The notes: generated from the sequence alone by a model not told the origin. DNA of 64,000 nucleotides from Streptomyces sp. NBC_01237 (GCF_035917275.1 NZ_CP108508.1:7440001-7504000); one strand, 5' to 3'. Positions 51,636 to 61,320 are shown, numbered from the stretch's first letter. Translations and numbers: made by a program.

Positions 51636-53447
51636 GTGAATACTCAGAACTCATATGACCGGGGCACTTCCGCAGGTGAAGCGCTTGTTCGGGCCCTTTT
51701 CGGCGACCGGCTGGAGAAGGTGCACGAGCCTTGGCGCGATCTCTTCCGCGCCGAGCGGTTCAGCTTCCGGGAGGGGCTCACACCGCAGGAGCGCGCCACT
51801 CTCTCCTATGAACGGTTACGCGCTGTCAACGACGCGATGGACAGTCCCGAGGAGCTCGCGACCGACGTGGAGCGTCTCAGCGCGTTCCACGAGTGGGCCG
51901 GACCCGCCGACCCCGCAATGGCGACCGTGGCGAGTATCCACTACAACCTGTTCCTCGGCAGCCTCCTTGACCTCGGACCCGGGCAGGAGCGCGACCTGCG
52001 TGAATACATCGCGATGGCTCGCACGGGGACGTTCCTGTGCACCGAGGCCGGACACGGCAACAGCGCCTCGCAGCTGGAGACGACAGCGGTGTACGACGCG
52101 GCGGCCGGCGTATTCGTGCTGCACACGCCGACACCCGGTGCGCGCAAATTCATGCCGAACACCAGCTCGACGGGAGGGCCCAAGACCGCGGTCGTCGCGG
52201 CCCGGCTGATCACGGACGGCACGGACCGGGGTGTCTTCCTGTTCCTCACGCCGCTCAGCGACGACACCGGGAGCCCGCTGCCGGGAGTGGAGATACACCG
52301 GCTGCCGCAGACCGCCAGCAGCCCCGTGGACCACTGCGTGACCTCGTTCACCCACGTCCGCCTGCCCCACGGCGCACTCCTCCAGGGCGATCACGGGCGG
52401 CTGACACCGGAGGGCGTGTTCACCAGCTCCATCGGCAGCCCCCGCATGCGATTCCTGCGCTCCATAGGCCGCGTCACCACCGGAAAGCTGTGCATGAGCG
52501 CCTACAGCCTGGGAACCGCCCGCCAGGCCCTGGCCGTGGCCCTGCGTCATGCTCACACCAGGCACACGGCGAGCGTGACCCCGCGCAGGACCGTCCCCCT
52601 GTTCGCCCATCGCAGCCACCACGCCCCGCTCCTCGATGCCGTTGCCACGACCTATGCCGCGACCCTGCTGCACCGCACGGCCCTGCGACGGTGGGCGGAG
52701 GGAACGGAGGACCAACGCGAAGACGGTGAACGGTTCATCGCCATAGCCAAGGGCTGGATCACGTGGCAGGCGCGCGCTGTCATGACCGAGTGCCGTGAGC
52801 GCTGCGGTGCGCAGGGACTGCTCCTGGCCAACGGAATCGCCGGTCAGCTGGCGGCCAATGAGGGCACCATCACCGCGGAGGGCGACAACCTGGTCATATG
52901 GGTCAAGGCGGCCGGTGAGATGCTCCTCGGTCACTTCACTCCGGAAGAGGCCGGCTCCACACCGCCGGGGGACCGTGAACTCACCGATCCGGCCTTCCTC
53001 CAGGAGCTCCTGGCGGACATCGAGCGCATCTGGCAACAACGGGCGCGAACGCGTCTGCGGGGCGCCGAGCCCGGCAATCCGCTCAACCGCTGGAACGTGG
53101 CCGTCACTCCCGCCCTCAAGCTGGTCGACGCCCACGCCCACCGACAGGCCGCCGAAGCCCTGCTGGCCGCCGCCGAGGAGACTCCCGACTCCGAGGCCCA
53201 AGAGATCCTGCGGTCTCTGCACCGTCTGTTCGCTCTCCGTCAGATCAGCGGCCACAGCGGGGACCTGCTCGCCGAGGGGCGCCTGACGCCCGACCAGGTC
53301 AGGTCGCTCCCCGACCTCGCCGAGACGTCGGTCGCCGATCTCGAACCGAAGGCGATGGCCCTCGGCCAGGGGCTCTTCGTCGCCGACGACGTGCTCCTGC
53401 GCTACCCCATCAACCAGCCGGACACCACGGGATGCGGGGTCTCCTGA
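51636..53447 (+). CDS. Acyl-CoA oxidase-like enzyme with an in-frame TTA codon
   Basis: 603 residues from GTG 51636, the length of peroxisomal-type acyl-CoA oxidases. ACAD core with CTEAGHGNSASQLETTA (flavin loop) and MPNTSSTGGPKTAVVAARL, then the long oxidase C-terminal domain. Codon 61 is TTA (51816-51818), read by the bldA tRNA, so expression may be tied to development. It is not in an operon with known beta-oxidation genes. The first codons (aat act cag aac) are unusually AT-rich for this genome. Convergent with the AraC gene. Confidence 0.87.
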   Translation: MNTQNSYDRGTSAGEALVRALFGDRLEKVHEPWRDLFRAERFSFREGLTPQERATLSYERLRAVNDAMDSPEELATDVERLSAFHEWAGPADPAMATVASIHYNLFLGSLLDLGPGQERDLREYIAMARTGTFLCTEAGHGNSASQLETTAVYDAAAGVFVLHTPTPGARKFMPNTSSTGGPKTAVVAARLITDGTDRGVFLFLTPLSDDTGSPLPGVEIHRLPQTASSPVDHCVTSFTHVRLPHGALLQGDHGRLTPEGVFTSSIGSPRMRFLRSIGRVTTGKLCMSAYSLGTARQALAVALRHAHTRHTASVTPRRTVPLFAHRSHHAPLLDAVATTYAATLLHRTALRRWAEGTEDQREDGERFIAIAKGWITWQARAVMTECRERCGAQGLLLANGIAGQLAANEGTITAEGDNLVIWVKAAGEMLLGHFTPEEAGSTPPGDRELTDPAFLQELLADIERIWQQRARTRLRGAEPGNPLNRWNVAVTPALKLVDAHAHRQAAEALLAAAEETPDSEAQEILRSLHRLFALRQISGHSGDLLAEGRLTPDQVRSLPDLAETSVADLEPKAMALGQGLFVADDVLLRYPINQPDTTGCGVS

Positions 53448-53579
53448 GAGCCGTTCCCGAGTTGTTCAGTGGCTTTCGGCTCTGTCGGAAGGGACGTCGC
53501 CGGTCGGTCCGGTGCGCGGACCGGTGAGCCCCGACAGCGCTGAAAGGCGCCGACTCCCCGCTCGGCCGCCCGCTGCCGA

Positions 53580-54563
53580 TCAACTCGGGCGCGTATCGCC
53601 GACGGGCCGGGGGCCCGCGTGCCGTACCTCGCGGGGGCACACCCCGAAGCGCTGCCGGAATGCCGTGCTGAGCGCACTGGAGGAGGAGAATCCCGACGCG
53701 TACGCCAGCTCGGTGATCGTCATATGCCGGTACGCGGGTGCCGGCAGCCGGTCCCGTACCAACCGCAGCCGTTCCTCGCGGATCAGCTCGCGGGGGGTCG
53801 TCCCTGCATGCTGCAGGGCCAGCTGCACCTGGCGCAGCGACCAGCCCAGCGCCTGCGCCACGGTGATGCCGGTCATCCCGGGGTCGGCCGCATGCTCGCG
53901 GATGTACCGGCGGACCATCGTCTCCACATCGGTCAGATGGCCCGGGGCGGTGGGGCGGTCGTCTCCTGCGGCGAGCATGCACAGCAGCTCGACCAGCCGG
54001 TCCGACACCGCGTCGAACTGGCCCGTGGTGAGGGTGTCGCGCTCCTCGTGCAGACCGGTCAGCATGTCACCCACCACCCGGCCCAGGCCGGAGGCCAGAT
54101 CGATGGCCGCGGTGAGCGGCGAGGACCGGTTCAACCGTCCGTTCACCTCTTGAGCGGCGATCGACATGATGAGCGCCCGCGCGGAGACGTCCTGCCGGAG
54201 CTCGAACGGTGTGGCGAACGTGACCAGGCACCCGGCCCCCGGCACCAGCCGCAGCTCCTGGTCGCCCTGGCGCATCACCATTTCCCCGGTGACCGGCAGC
54301 AGCAAGCGGTAGTCCTCGTCAGGGGCGTGCCGTGTCTGGCCCGCGGTCCGGGTGTACGTGATCGTGTCCGACCAGAACATGACGAGCTGATGAGTGTCCG
54401 TGAACTGGCGGATCGTCCCCGCGTGAAAGTCGTCGGTGCGCGGGTAGCCGTAGCCCATCCGGCTTTGACACGACGTCACGTGCTCGCTCCAGAAGTCGGT
54501 GCGCTCACGCAAGGCCACGTCCCGGGTCGTCGACGCATGCACGACGTAGGTTTCCGAGGCCAT
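53580..54563 (-). CDS. AraC family transcriptional regulator (AraC-binding-like domain)
   Basis: 327 residues from ATG 54563 (GAAGGG eight bases upstream; GTG 54572 is the alternative). The N-terminal half (DFWSEHVTSCQ..., YRLLLPVTGEMVMRQGDQE) is the AraC-binding-like ligand domain; the C-terminal double helix-turn-helix has GITVAQALGWSLRQVQLALQ and ITELAYASGFSSSSALSTAFR. It lies between the oxidase and the surface-protein gene; either may be its target. Confidence 0.9.
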   Translation of the reverse strand: MASETYVVHASTTRDVALRERTDFWSEHVTSCQSRMGYGYPRTDDFHAGTIRQFTDTHQLVMFWSDTITYTRTAGQTRHAPDEDYRLLLPVTGEMVMRQGDQELRLVPGAGCLVTFATPFELRQDVSARALIMSIAAQEVNGRLNRSSPLTAAIDLASGLGRVVGDMLTGLHEERDTLTTGQFDAVSDRLVELLCMLAAGDDRPTAPGHLTDVETMVRRYIREHAADPGMTGITVAQALGWSLRQVQLALQHAGTTPRELIREERLRLVRDRLPAPAYRHMTITELAYASGFSSSSALSTAFRQRFGVCPREVRHAGPRPVGDTRPS

Positions 54564-54841
54564 CCGAGACACCCTTCACCGCAGCCTTCTTTCAGTGTGC
54601 CCATTCCGCGGCCGGTTCTCACGCTGATCGCATCGAGCGTTGCGCACTGTGACAACTTTCTTACGCGCAGGCGCAATTCCCGTTGCGAGATCCAGCCCTA
54701 CGGTCGGTCACAGGATCCGCTGTGCACCAGGGCAGGGCGGGTCCCCGCCCGACCGATGTGGGCCGGTTCCGCGACCGTCCCACCCGGGGGAGGAACCCAT
54801 GGGTCTCGTCCAGAGGCCCAGGTACCTGACTGAGGATCAAG

Positions 54842-55744
54842 ATGGCGAGTGACAGGATGATCCAGAACCTGCGTGGGCGGCACCGGACATCCCGTGCCGT
54901 CCCGAGCGGTCCGGCGACCCGCAGAGCCGTGGGACTGACGCTGGCCGCAGGGGTCGCGGGCGCGAGCGTGGGGGTGTTCGGAGCCGGGTCCGCGGCCGCG
55001 GACCCGGTATCGCTCGAACTGCGGTACGTGTGCGCGGTCCAGATGCTCCCCGACCGGGCAGGCACGGTGGAGATCGACGCGGATGTCCCGACATCGGCGG
55101 TGGTCGGCAGGCCCACCTCGAAGTTCGTCATCCGTGCGACGGTGCCGGTGAGCGGGGCTGACGCGAACGGGCTGCGCAGCGCCGGTATCCAGGTCATCAA
55201 GGGCACGGTGGACGCGAAGGTCCTGGTGAAAGCGCCGGGGGGTGACACCAACCTCAAGGTGCCCTTCCAGGTGGCCAGAACCGATGTCCCGAAGTCCGGA
55301 CCGTTCTCGGTCGAGGCGACCGGCGTCGCGCCGAGTCTCACCTTCAGCCGGCCGGGCAGGGCGAGAATCACCGTCGGTGACCTCGTCGCGCACGTCTCCG
55401 CGAGTGGTGGCATGACGGTCCGACTCGACGTGCCGTGCAAGCTGGACAGCGGGCAGAACAACGTCGTGGCATCGATCGGCATCACCAGGACGAGACCGAC
55501 GACCGCCCCGACCCCGTCCAAGGTGCCGGCAGCGGCCACCTCGGGCACCACCGGGTCACAGAACCCGAGCGAAGGCGCGAGGGCGGGTGCGGCCACCGAA
55601 GGCCCGGCCGGCCCCTCCGGCGGCCTGGCTACGACTGGCAGCCAGGGCGTCATGAGTCTGATCCCGGTGGTCGCGGGAACCGTTGTCCTGGGGGCCCTTG
55701 CCGTGGCCGCCGCTTTCCGCTTCCGTTCACGCCGCGCCAGGTGA
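54842..55744 (+). CDS. DUF6801 surface protein with class E sortase anchor (LATTG)
   Basis: 300 residues. Signal region 26-53 (AVGLTLAAGVAGASVGVFGAGSAAADP), then a beta-rich DUF6801 domain (LELRYVCAVQMLPDRAG through CKLDSGQNNVVASIGI), a Thr/Pro/Ser linker, and a cell-wall sorting signal: LATTG at 262-266, hydrophobic helix 271-291, RSRRAR tail. LAXTG is the recognition motif of Streptomyces class E sortases (as in long chaplins), so the protein should be attached to the wall. Function of the domain unknown. Confidence 0.88.
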   Translation: MASDRMIQNLRGRHRTSRAVPSGPATRRAVGLTLAAGVAGASVGVFGAGSAAADPVSLELRYVCAVQMLPDRAGTVEIDADVPTSAVVGRPTSKFVIRATVPVSGADANGLRSAGIQVIKGTVDAKVLVKAPGGDTNLKVPFQVARTDVPKSGPFSVEATGVAPSLTFSRPGRARITVGDLVAHVSASGGMTVRLDVPCKLDSGQNNVVASIGITRTRPTTAPTPSKVPAAATSGTTGSQNPSEGARAGAATEGPAGPSGGLATTGSQGVMSLIPVVAGTVVLGALAVAAAFRFRSRRAR

Positions 55745-56005
55745 CCGGGGCGCACCCTGACATCCGCGGACGAGGACGCGAGAAACCCCGGGGGCCGATC
55801 CAGGTGCCGGGCGGGTGCTGCGGTGGCCCGCCGGGAAGCTCACCTCGTGCGGTCCGCCGAGGCGGGCAGCCCGACGCCGGGTCGATGAGTGGCGCTCCGG
55901 GCCGGGTGCCCCGAGGGGGCCGGGGCACCGGTATCGACGGACCCGGTGAACACCGTCGCGGTGTCCGGCTTCCTGGACGACGGAGCCGATGGTGAGGACA
56001 GGCAC

Positions 56006-58216
56006 ATGAGGACGGCACGTCGCACACTGTGGGGATGGGTGGCGCTCAGTGTGGTGACCGTGGGAGTGGCGGTCACCATCGCCATTCGGGCGGGAACCGG
56101 GGATGTGGACCCGGGCGGGCTGGCGTTGGGGCTGGTCAGCCTGATGCTGGCGATAGCCGGCCTGTACCAGGCGACGCTCTCCCCGACCTCGCAGGACACC
56201 GACACCGCCGGACTGGCCGACCGCCTCGCCGACCACATCAGGAAACGTGAGGAGGAAGCCCGCCGGAGACTCCTCGGCGGCAGCGACCGCACCATCAACG
56301 TCGAGTTCGCCTTCCTCCCCTCCCCGGCCCACCACGCCACGGACGCGGCGGCGCCCCGGGGCACGTTGGAGGACATCGCCACCCACTACCGCGATCTCCG
56401 GCTCGGCCGCCTCGTCATCACCGGCGCACCCGGAGCCGGCAAGACCGTCCTCGCTCTCCACCTCATGCTGCTCCTCCTCGCCGACCGGGCGCCGGGCGCC
56501 CCCGTTCCCGTACGCCTGTCGTTGTCCACCTACGACCCCGAGCGGTACAAGCTCGACGACTGGCTCGCCGACCAGCTCACCCGCACGTACCAGCTACGCC
56601 CCGCCGCGGCAGCCGCCCTCGTCACCGCCCGGCTGATGCTCCCCGTGCTCGACGGCCTCGACGAAATGGACGCCGGAGAGGTCTTTGGGGACCACTCCCG
56701 TGCCGCTGCCGCTCTGGAGGCCATGAACAGCTACCTCCACGGCACCACCAAGGGCCAACTCGTCCTCACCTGCCGCAGCGGCGCCTACGCCGCTCTCGAA
56801 GGTGCGGAACTGTGGGCGGAGGACGCCTCCCGGATCGACATCGCCCCCGTCGACCAGGCCGCGACCGAGGCGTTCGTCGCCGCCCGCGCCCGCAGACCGG
56901 CCCGCTGGGAACCCGTCCTGGACGCACTCCGCGCAGCCCCGGAAAGTCCCTTGGCCCAGAGCCTGTCCACACCCTGGCGGCTGACCATAGCCCTCGCCGT
57001 CCACGACGAACGTCACCCCGGCGGTGGCTGGGTCCGCGATCCCGTGGATCTCCTCGCGCTCACCCCGCGAACCCCCGAACAGATCCGGGACCACCTGCTG
57101 AATCTGTTCATCCTCGCCGCTTCCTCGACAGGCGGCACCACAGCGCCCTACACCCAGCCGCAGATACGCACCTGGCTGACGGTCCTCGCCCGCTACCTGC
57201 ACACCAACACCATCAGCCCCCGCGACGTGGCGGGACGGCGCCTGTCCGGAACCGATCTCGTACTCCATGAACTGTGGCCGCTCACCGGCCACCGCCGCGC
57301 CCGCACCGTCCAGGTCCTGTCGACCATCGCGGTGTGGGCCACCATCGACCTGCCTGCCGCCCTGCTCGACTCCTGGTACGTGTACGCGGCGAACGTGACG
57401 CTGATGGTGGTGGGCAGTCTTCTCATCGCAATCCCCCCGTGGCCCGTACCGTCCCGGCTGGAACGAGTGAACGCCGGAGGACCGGCGGCACGAGGTCAGC
57501 TGGTGAACGGGCTGGTGGGAGGGCTCTTCTGGGGAGGGCTCATCGTCGTGGCCGACATGGGGAATGTCCTCGGGCCGGTGGCCGGGCTCGTGTACGGCCT
57601 GGTGGTGGGGCTCGCCGGTGGAGCGATGGTCGGTTTCGGGCTGGCGGGCGTGCTCTCGGACGCACCCGATTTCGGCAGGTCACACGGAAACGCGTCGCCG
57701 CGCGGCACGGTCCGGGACGACCTCGTGAGCGGGTTCGCGACCGGCCTCGTGGTCGGCCTGGGGTTCGTGCCGTACTACTGGTTCGCCGGGGGCCCCGTGA
57801 TCGCGCTCGGGGCAGTGATCATCTACATGCTTCTGTTCGGCCTCGGCGGCGGGCGGGCGCTGGCGCTCCTCTACAACCGCCTGTTCAGATGCGGATACCG
57901 GGGCGCGCTCGACTCGCTGGTCAGGCCCTGGCGGGTGTTCGGCCCCCTGTTCGGGACCGGCGCCGGCCCGGCCCTCGGCGCCGCGGGCGTCCGCTACCTG
58001 GCGTTCCTGCTCTGCACCCGCCGCTGGTGGTCCGGCCAGCCACTGCCCTGGCGCCTCGGCCGATTTCTCGACTGGTGCTGCGACGCGGGTCTGACGCGCA
58101 CCGCCGGGATCGCCTACCAGTTCCGCCACCGCGAGCTCCAGGAGTTCCTCATCCGCGGCCACATCCCCCACGACCCGCCGAACCGTGCCACCTCCGCGCG
58201 GGCGACGCGACGCTGA
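56006..58216 (+). CDS. Membrane NACHT-domain ATPase
   Basis: 736 residues from ATG 56006. Two N-terminal helices (10-29 and 37-56), then a NACHT module with Walker A GAPGAGKT (140-147), Walker B LPVLDGLDEM (212-221) and a typical STAND follow-on (CRSGAYAALEG). Residues 440-690 hold about eight further membrane helices rich in glycine (LVNGLVGGLFWGGLIVV and others), and a soluble end. NACHT ATPases oligomerise on a trigger; some bacterial ones are antiviral. No effector or toxin domain is visible. Confidence 0.9.
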   Translation: MRTARRTLWGWVALSVVTVGVAVTIAIRAGTGDVDPGGLALGLVSLMLAIAGLYQATLSPTSQDTDTAGLADRLADHIRKREEEARRRLLGGSDRTINVEFAFLPSPAHHATDAAAPRGTLEDIATHYRDLRLGRLVITGAPGAGKTVLALHLMLLLLADRAPGAPVPVRLSLSTYDPERYKLDDWLADQLTRTYQLRPAAAAALVTARLMLPVLDGLDEMDAGEVFGDHSRAAAALEAMNSYLHGTTKGQLVLTCRSGAYAALEGAELWAEDASRIDIAPVDQAATEAFVAARARRPARWEPVLDALRAAPESPLAQSLSTPWRLTIALAVHDERHPGGGWVRDPVDLLALTPRTPEQIRDHLLNLFILAASSTGGTTAPYTQPQIRTWLTVLARYLHTNTISPRDVAGRRLSGTDLVLHELWPLTGHRRARTVQVLSTIAVWATIDLPAALLDSWYVYAANVTLMVVGSLLIAIPPWPVPSRLERVNAGGPAARGQLVNGLVGGLFWGGLIVVADMGNVLGPVAGLVYGLVVGLAGGAMVGFGLAGVLSDAPDFGRSHGNASPRGTVRDDLVSGFATGLVVGLGFVPYYWFAGGPVIALGAVIIYMLLFGLGGGRALALLYNRLFRCGYRGALDSLVRPWRVFGPLFGTGAGPALGAAGVRYLAFLLCTRRWWSGQPLPWRLGRFLDWCCDAGLTRTAGIAYQFRHRELQEFLIRGHIPHDPPNRATSARATRR

Positions 58217-58277
58217 GCCCGCCTCCCGAAGGGCGTGAAGGCGGCACGGAGGGAGTCGGAGCGGCCGTCGCCCGGTG

Positions 58278-58631
58278 TCATGCCGCTCCCGGAGCCCGCC
58301 GTCCCTTGTAGTTCACCTTCATCGTGTCCATGTCCGTCACCGTGGAGCGCAGCTCGCCGTGCGCGTACCCCCGCTCCTTCAGCGCGCTCTGCGCCCGGTC
58401 CTCGGCGATGGCCGCCGCCATCTCCTCGCCGTCCGCCGCGTCGGACACCACCACATAGCGGAAGCTGAAGTGCTTGAGCACGGCGTCGTAGGCCAGCGTG
58501 CCCTCCTCGGTGAACCGCATCGCCGTCAGACCGTGCTCCTCCACCTCCGACAGCAGCCGCGCCCGGTCCCCGTCCGTCAGCCTCTCCCAGGTACCCCGCA
58601 CGATCACCCGGTACGTGTGCTGCGTGCCCAT
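58278..58631 (-). CDS. DUF6204 family protein
   Basis: 117 residues from ATG 58631. A small dimeric-barrel-like protein: TYRVIVRGTWERLTDGDRARL, LKHFSFRYVVVSDAADGE, then STVTDMDTMKVNYKGRR. I recall it as DUF6204, function unknown. Convergent with the NACHT gene, 61 bases apart. Confidence 0.85.
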   Translation of the reverse strand: MGTQHTYRVIVRGTWERLTDGDRARLLSEVEEHGLTAMRFTEEGTLAYDAVLKHFSFRYVVVSDAADGEEMAAAIAEDRAQSALKERGYAHGELRSTVTDMDTMKVNYKGRRAPGAA

Positions 58632-58751
58632 CGTGGTGCCGCCCTCCGCTCGAAACAGCCGAGGGGCAAGGCTACGGCTGCCGGACCGCGGGGCACCGGG
58701 AATATTCGGCGGAAAGCCGAGGACGGAGAGCGAAGGGCCGAGGACGGCCGG

Positions 58752-58860
58752 CGGAGGGGCGGGTGGAAGACGGCCGGAGGGGCGGGCGGACGACGGGCGG
58801 AGGGGCGGGTGGACGACGGGCGGAGGGGGCGGCCGCACGACGGGCGGAGGGGCGATCGGC
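58752..58860. repeat. 23-bp minisatellite in the DUF6204/DUF5107 promoter region
   Basis: Head-to-tail units at 58752, 58775, 58798 and 58821 (the last 24 bp), built on CGGAGGGGCGGGTGGACGAC, with a partial fifth unit to 58860 and degraded copies upstream to about 58727. The unit length would shift the spacing of any site it carries. The rest of 58632-58976 shows no other signal. Confidence 0.85.
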
Positions 58861-58976
58861 GGCCCTTCGACGAAGTCGGACGGCTTCGCCCCTGGTCGGG
58901 GCGGCATCCAACGTGTTCCATGGTCATCGGGGGGCGCCCGGACCTGTGGCGGCCCGTGCGAGGGAGCGAGGTTGCC

Positions 58977-60944
58977 TTGGCCACGACCGTACGACGTGCC
59001 GTACTGACTCTGCCCGCAGCACCACGGGGACCGGAGAACCCGCTGCCCGCCCTGCGGACGCTCGACGAGCCGCATGCCGTGGACGAGCGCGAGCGGGCCG
59101 ATCTGCCCCGGGAGATGGCGCGGCAGCTCGGCCACGAGCCGCTGCGCACGGTCCTGCCGGTACGTGTCCTGGACGGATACGGACGTGAGCGCACCCCCAC
59201 CGAGCTGGACGCGATCGTCATCGAGAACGACCGGCTGCGCGTCACCGTGCTGCCCGGTCTCGGAGGCCGCGTCCACTCCCTGCACCACAAGCCGACCGGC
59301 CGTGAACTCGCCTACCGCAACCCCGTCCTCCAGCCCGCCGACTTCGCACTCAACGGCGCCTGGTTCTCCGGCGGCATCGAATGGAACATCGGCGCCACCG
59401 GCCACTCCACCCTCTCCTGCGCACCCGTCCACGCCGCCCTGGTCCCCGCCCCGGACGGCGGCCGGATGGTCCGGCTCTGGGAGTGGGAGCGGCTGCGCGA
59501 CCTGCCCTTCCAGGTGGATCTGTGGCTGCCCGACGACTCCGACTTCCTGCACGTCGGCGTACGGATACGCAATCCGCACGAGCATCCCGCGCCCGTCTAC
59601 TGGTGGTCCAACATCGCCGTCCCCGAGAGCGAGGGCACCCGGGTCCTGGCCCCCGCCGAGGAAGCCTGGCACTTCGGGTACGAGCGGACCCTCGACCGGG
59701 TCGCCGTCCCGGAGACCGGCGGCACCGACGTGACGTACCCGCTGCGCAGCACCTACCCGGCCGACTACTTCTACGAGGTACCCGACGGCGCCCGCCGCTG
59801 GATCGCCGCCCTGGACGAGGACGGCCACGGGCTCGTCCAGACCTCCACCGACCTGCTGCGCGGCCGCAAGCTCTTCCTCTGGGGCAGCGGCACGGGCGGA
59901 CGCCGCTGGCAGCAGTGGCTGACCGAGCCGGGCACCGGGGGCTACGCCGAGATCCAGGCCGGGCTCGCCCGCACGCAGCTGGAACACGTCCCCCTCGAAC
60001 CGGGTGCCGAGTTCAGCTGGCTGGAGTCGTACGGTCCGCTCTCCGCGGACCCCGCCACCGTGCACGGCGCGGACTGGTCCGCCGCCCGCGCCGAGACCGA
60101 ACAGCGGCTCGCCGCGGCCCTGTCGCGCACCGATGTCGAGGAGGCGTACGCGGCCTGGCTGCCGTTCGCCGACGCCGAGCCGGTGGAGGTGCTGGCCACC
60201 GGCTCCGGCTGGGGCGCCCTGGAGGTGAAGCGGGCCGGTCTCACGCTGCCGGGCACTCCCTTCGCCGAGTCCACGCTCGGTGAACAGCAGCGTCCCTGGC
60301 TGGAGTTGCTGCATCAGGGCGCCGTGCCCCGGCCGCGCCGGGCGGGCCCGCCCGGACCCACGCTGGTCTCGTCGCACTGGCGCGACATGCTGGAGACCGC
60401 GCCCGCCGATCCGCTCACCGAATACCACCTCGGGATCGCCCAGTGGCACGCCGACGACCGCGCCCAGGCCGTCCGCAGCTGGGAGCGCGGCCTCGCCCTC
60501 GCCGTGTCGCGCTGGCCGCTGCTGCGCTGTCTGGCCGTCGCCGCCCAGGACAGCGGTCAGGTCTCCCGCGCCGCCGATCTCTACACCGAGGCGTTCGAGG
60601 ACCTCTGCGGAGAGCGCGCGGACGAGGAGTGCTGGTCCGCCGCGACCGCGGCCCTCGCCCGCGAGACGATCGAGGCCCAGCTCGCCGCCGGGCGGCAGGC
60701 GGCGGCGCGCACCGTCCTGGCGGCCCTGGACCCGGACGTCCGTGAGCGCGGCCGGTTCCGGCTGCTCGATGCCCGCGTCCTGGTCGCCGAGGGGGAGACC
60801 GCGGCGGCGAGGGCGCTCTTCGACACCGGGTTCGAGGTCGCCGACCTGCGCGAGGGCGCCGAGATCCTGGGCGACCTCTGGGCCGCGGTCAGCGAGGAGC
60901 CGTTGCCGGACGCATACAACTACCGGATGCGCCCGAAGCGCTGA
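58977..60944 (+). CDS. DUF5107 domain protein with TPR-like C-terminus
   Basis: 655 residues from TTG 58977 (GGAG ten bases upstream, GAGG five; ATG 58920 is an alternative without a ribosome site; I favour TTG because homologues begin MATTVRRAVLTLP). Residues 30-420 are a beta-sandwich resembling aldose-mutarotase/glycoside-hydrolase accessory domains (IVIENDRLRVTVLPGLGGRVHS, then FALNGAWFSGGIEWNIG). The C-terminus is helical repeats (LTEYHLGIAQWHADDRAQAVRSWERGL). Likely carbohydrate-binding; no catalytic residues assigned. Confidence 0.85.
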   Translation: MATTVRRAVLTLPAAPRGPENPLPALRTLDEPHAVDERERADLPREMARQLGHEPLRTVLPVRVLDGYGRERTPTELDAIVIENDRLRVTVLPGLGGRVHSLHHKPTGRELAYRNPVLQPADFALNGAWFSGGIEWNIGATGHSTLSCAPVHAALVPAPDGGRMVRLWEWERLRDLPFQVDLWLPDDSDFLHVGVRIRNPHEHPAPVYWWSNIAVPESEGTRVLAPAEEAWHFGYERTLDRVAVPETGGTDVTYPLRSTYPADYFYEVPDGARRWIAALDEDGHGLVQTSTDLLRGRKLFLWGSGTGGRRWQQWLTEPGTGGYAEIQAGLARTQLEHVPLEPGAEFSWLESYGPLSADPATVHGADWSAARAETEQRLAAALSRTDVEEAYAAWLPFADAEPVEVLATGSGWGALEVKRAGLTLPGTPFAESTLGEQQRPWLELLHQGAVPRPRRAGPPGPTLVSSHWRDMLETAPADPLTEYHLGIAQWHADDRAQAVRSWERGLALAVSRWPLLRCLAVAAQDSGQVSRAADLYTEAFEDLCGERADEECWSAATAALARETIEAQLAAGRQAAARTVLAALDPDVRERGRFRLLDARVLVAEGETAAARALFDTGFEVADLREGAEILGDLWAAVSEEPLPDAYNYRMRPKR

Positions 60945-60966
60945 GGACGCGCCCCGGGCGGCCGGG

Positions 60967-61320
60967 TCAGGCGGGTGCGTTGCGGTCGGCGTACTCGAAG
61001 ACCGAGCCGTCCGGGTGCAGCGCGATGAGATTGCGGCCGGCCGGGGTCGGCACCGGGCCCGCCACGATGTGGGCGCCGACCCGGGTCAGCGCCGCATGGG
61101 CCGCGTCGACGTCCTTGACCGCGATCGTCGCACTCACCTTGCGCAGCACCTCCAGCTCCGACTCGGGACCGCTCATCAGCAGAAAGCAGCCGATCGCGGC
61201 GACCGAGACCCCGCCGCGCTCGAAGCGCAGCGCCGGAGTGCTCGTGAGGCTCTCGTAGAAGGCCACCGAGGCCTCCAGGTCGTCGACGCAGATGCGCAGC
61301 GTGGTTCCGATGATTTCCAT
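60967..61320 (-). CDS. VOC (glyoxalase/bleomycin-resistance fold) protein
   Basis: 117 residues, one VOC unit pair: TTLRICVDDLEASVAFYESL, HPDGSVFEYADRNAP. Metal residues cannot be confirmed. Could be an enzyme or a resistance-type binder. Confidence 0.86.
   Translation of the reverse strand: MEIIGTTLRICVDDLEASVAFYESLTSTPALRFERGGVSVAAIGCFLLMSGPESELEVLRKVSATIAVKDVDAAHAALTRVGAHIVAGPVPTPAGRNLIALHPDGSVFEYADRNAPA

Noticed and set aside
53505..53523. Hairpin CGGTCCG/CGGACCG between the oxidase and AraC genes
   Set aside because: Seven-base stem; too weak in GC-rich DNA to call a terminator.
54640..54852. Small plus-strand open frame of 70 codons before the DUF6801 gene
   Set aside because: No ribosome site, no domain, composition of random GC-rich sequence.
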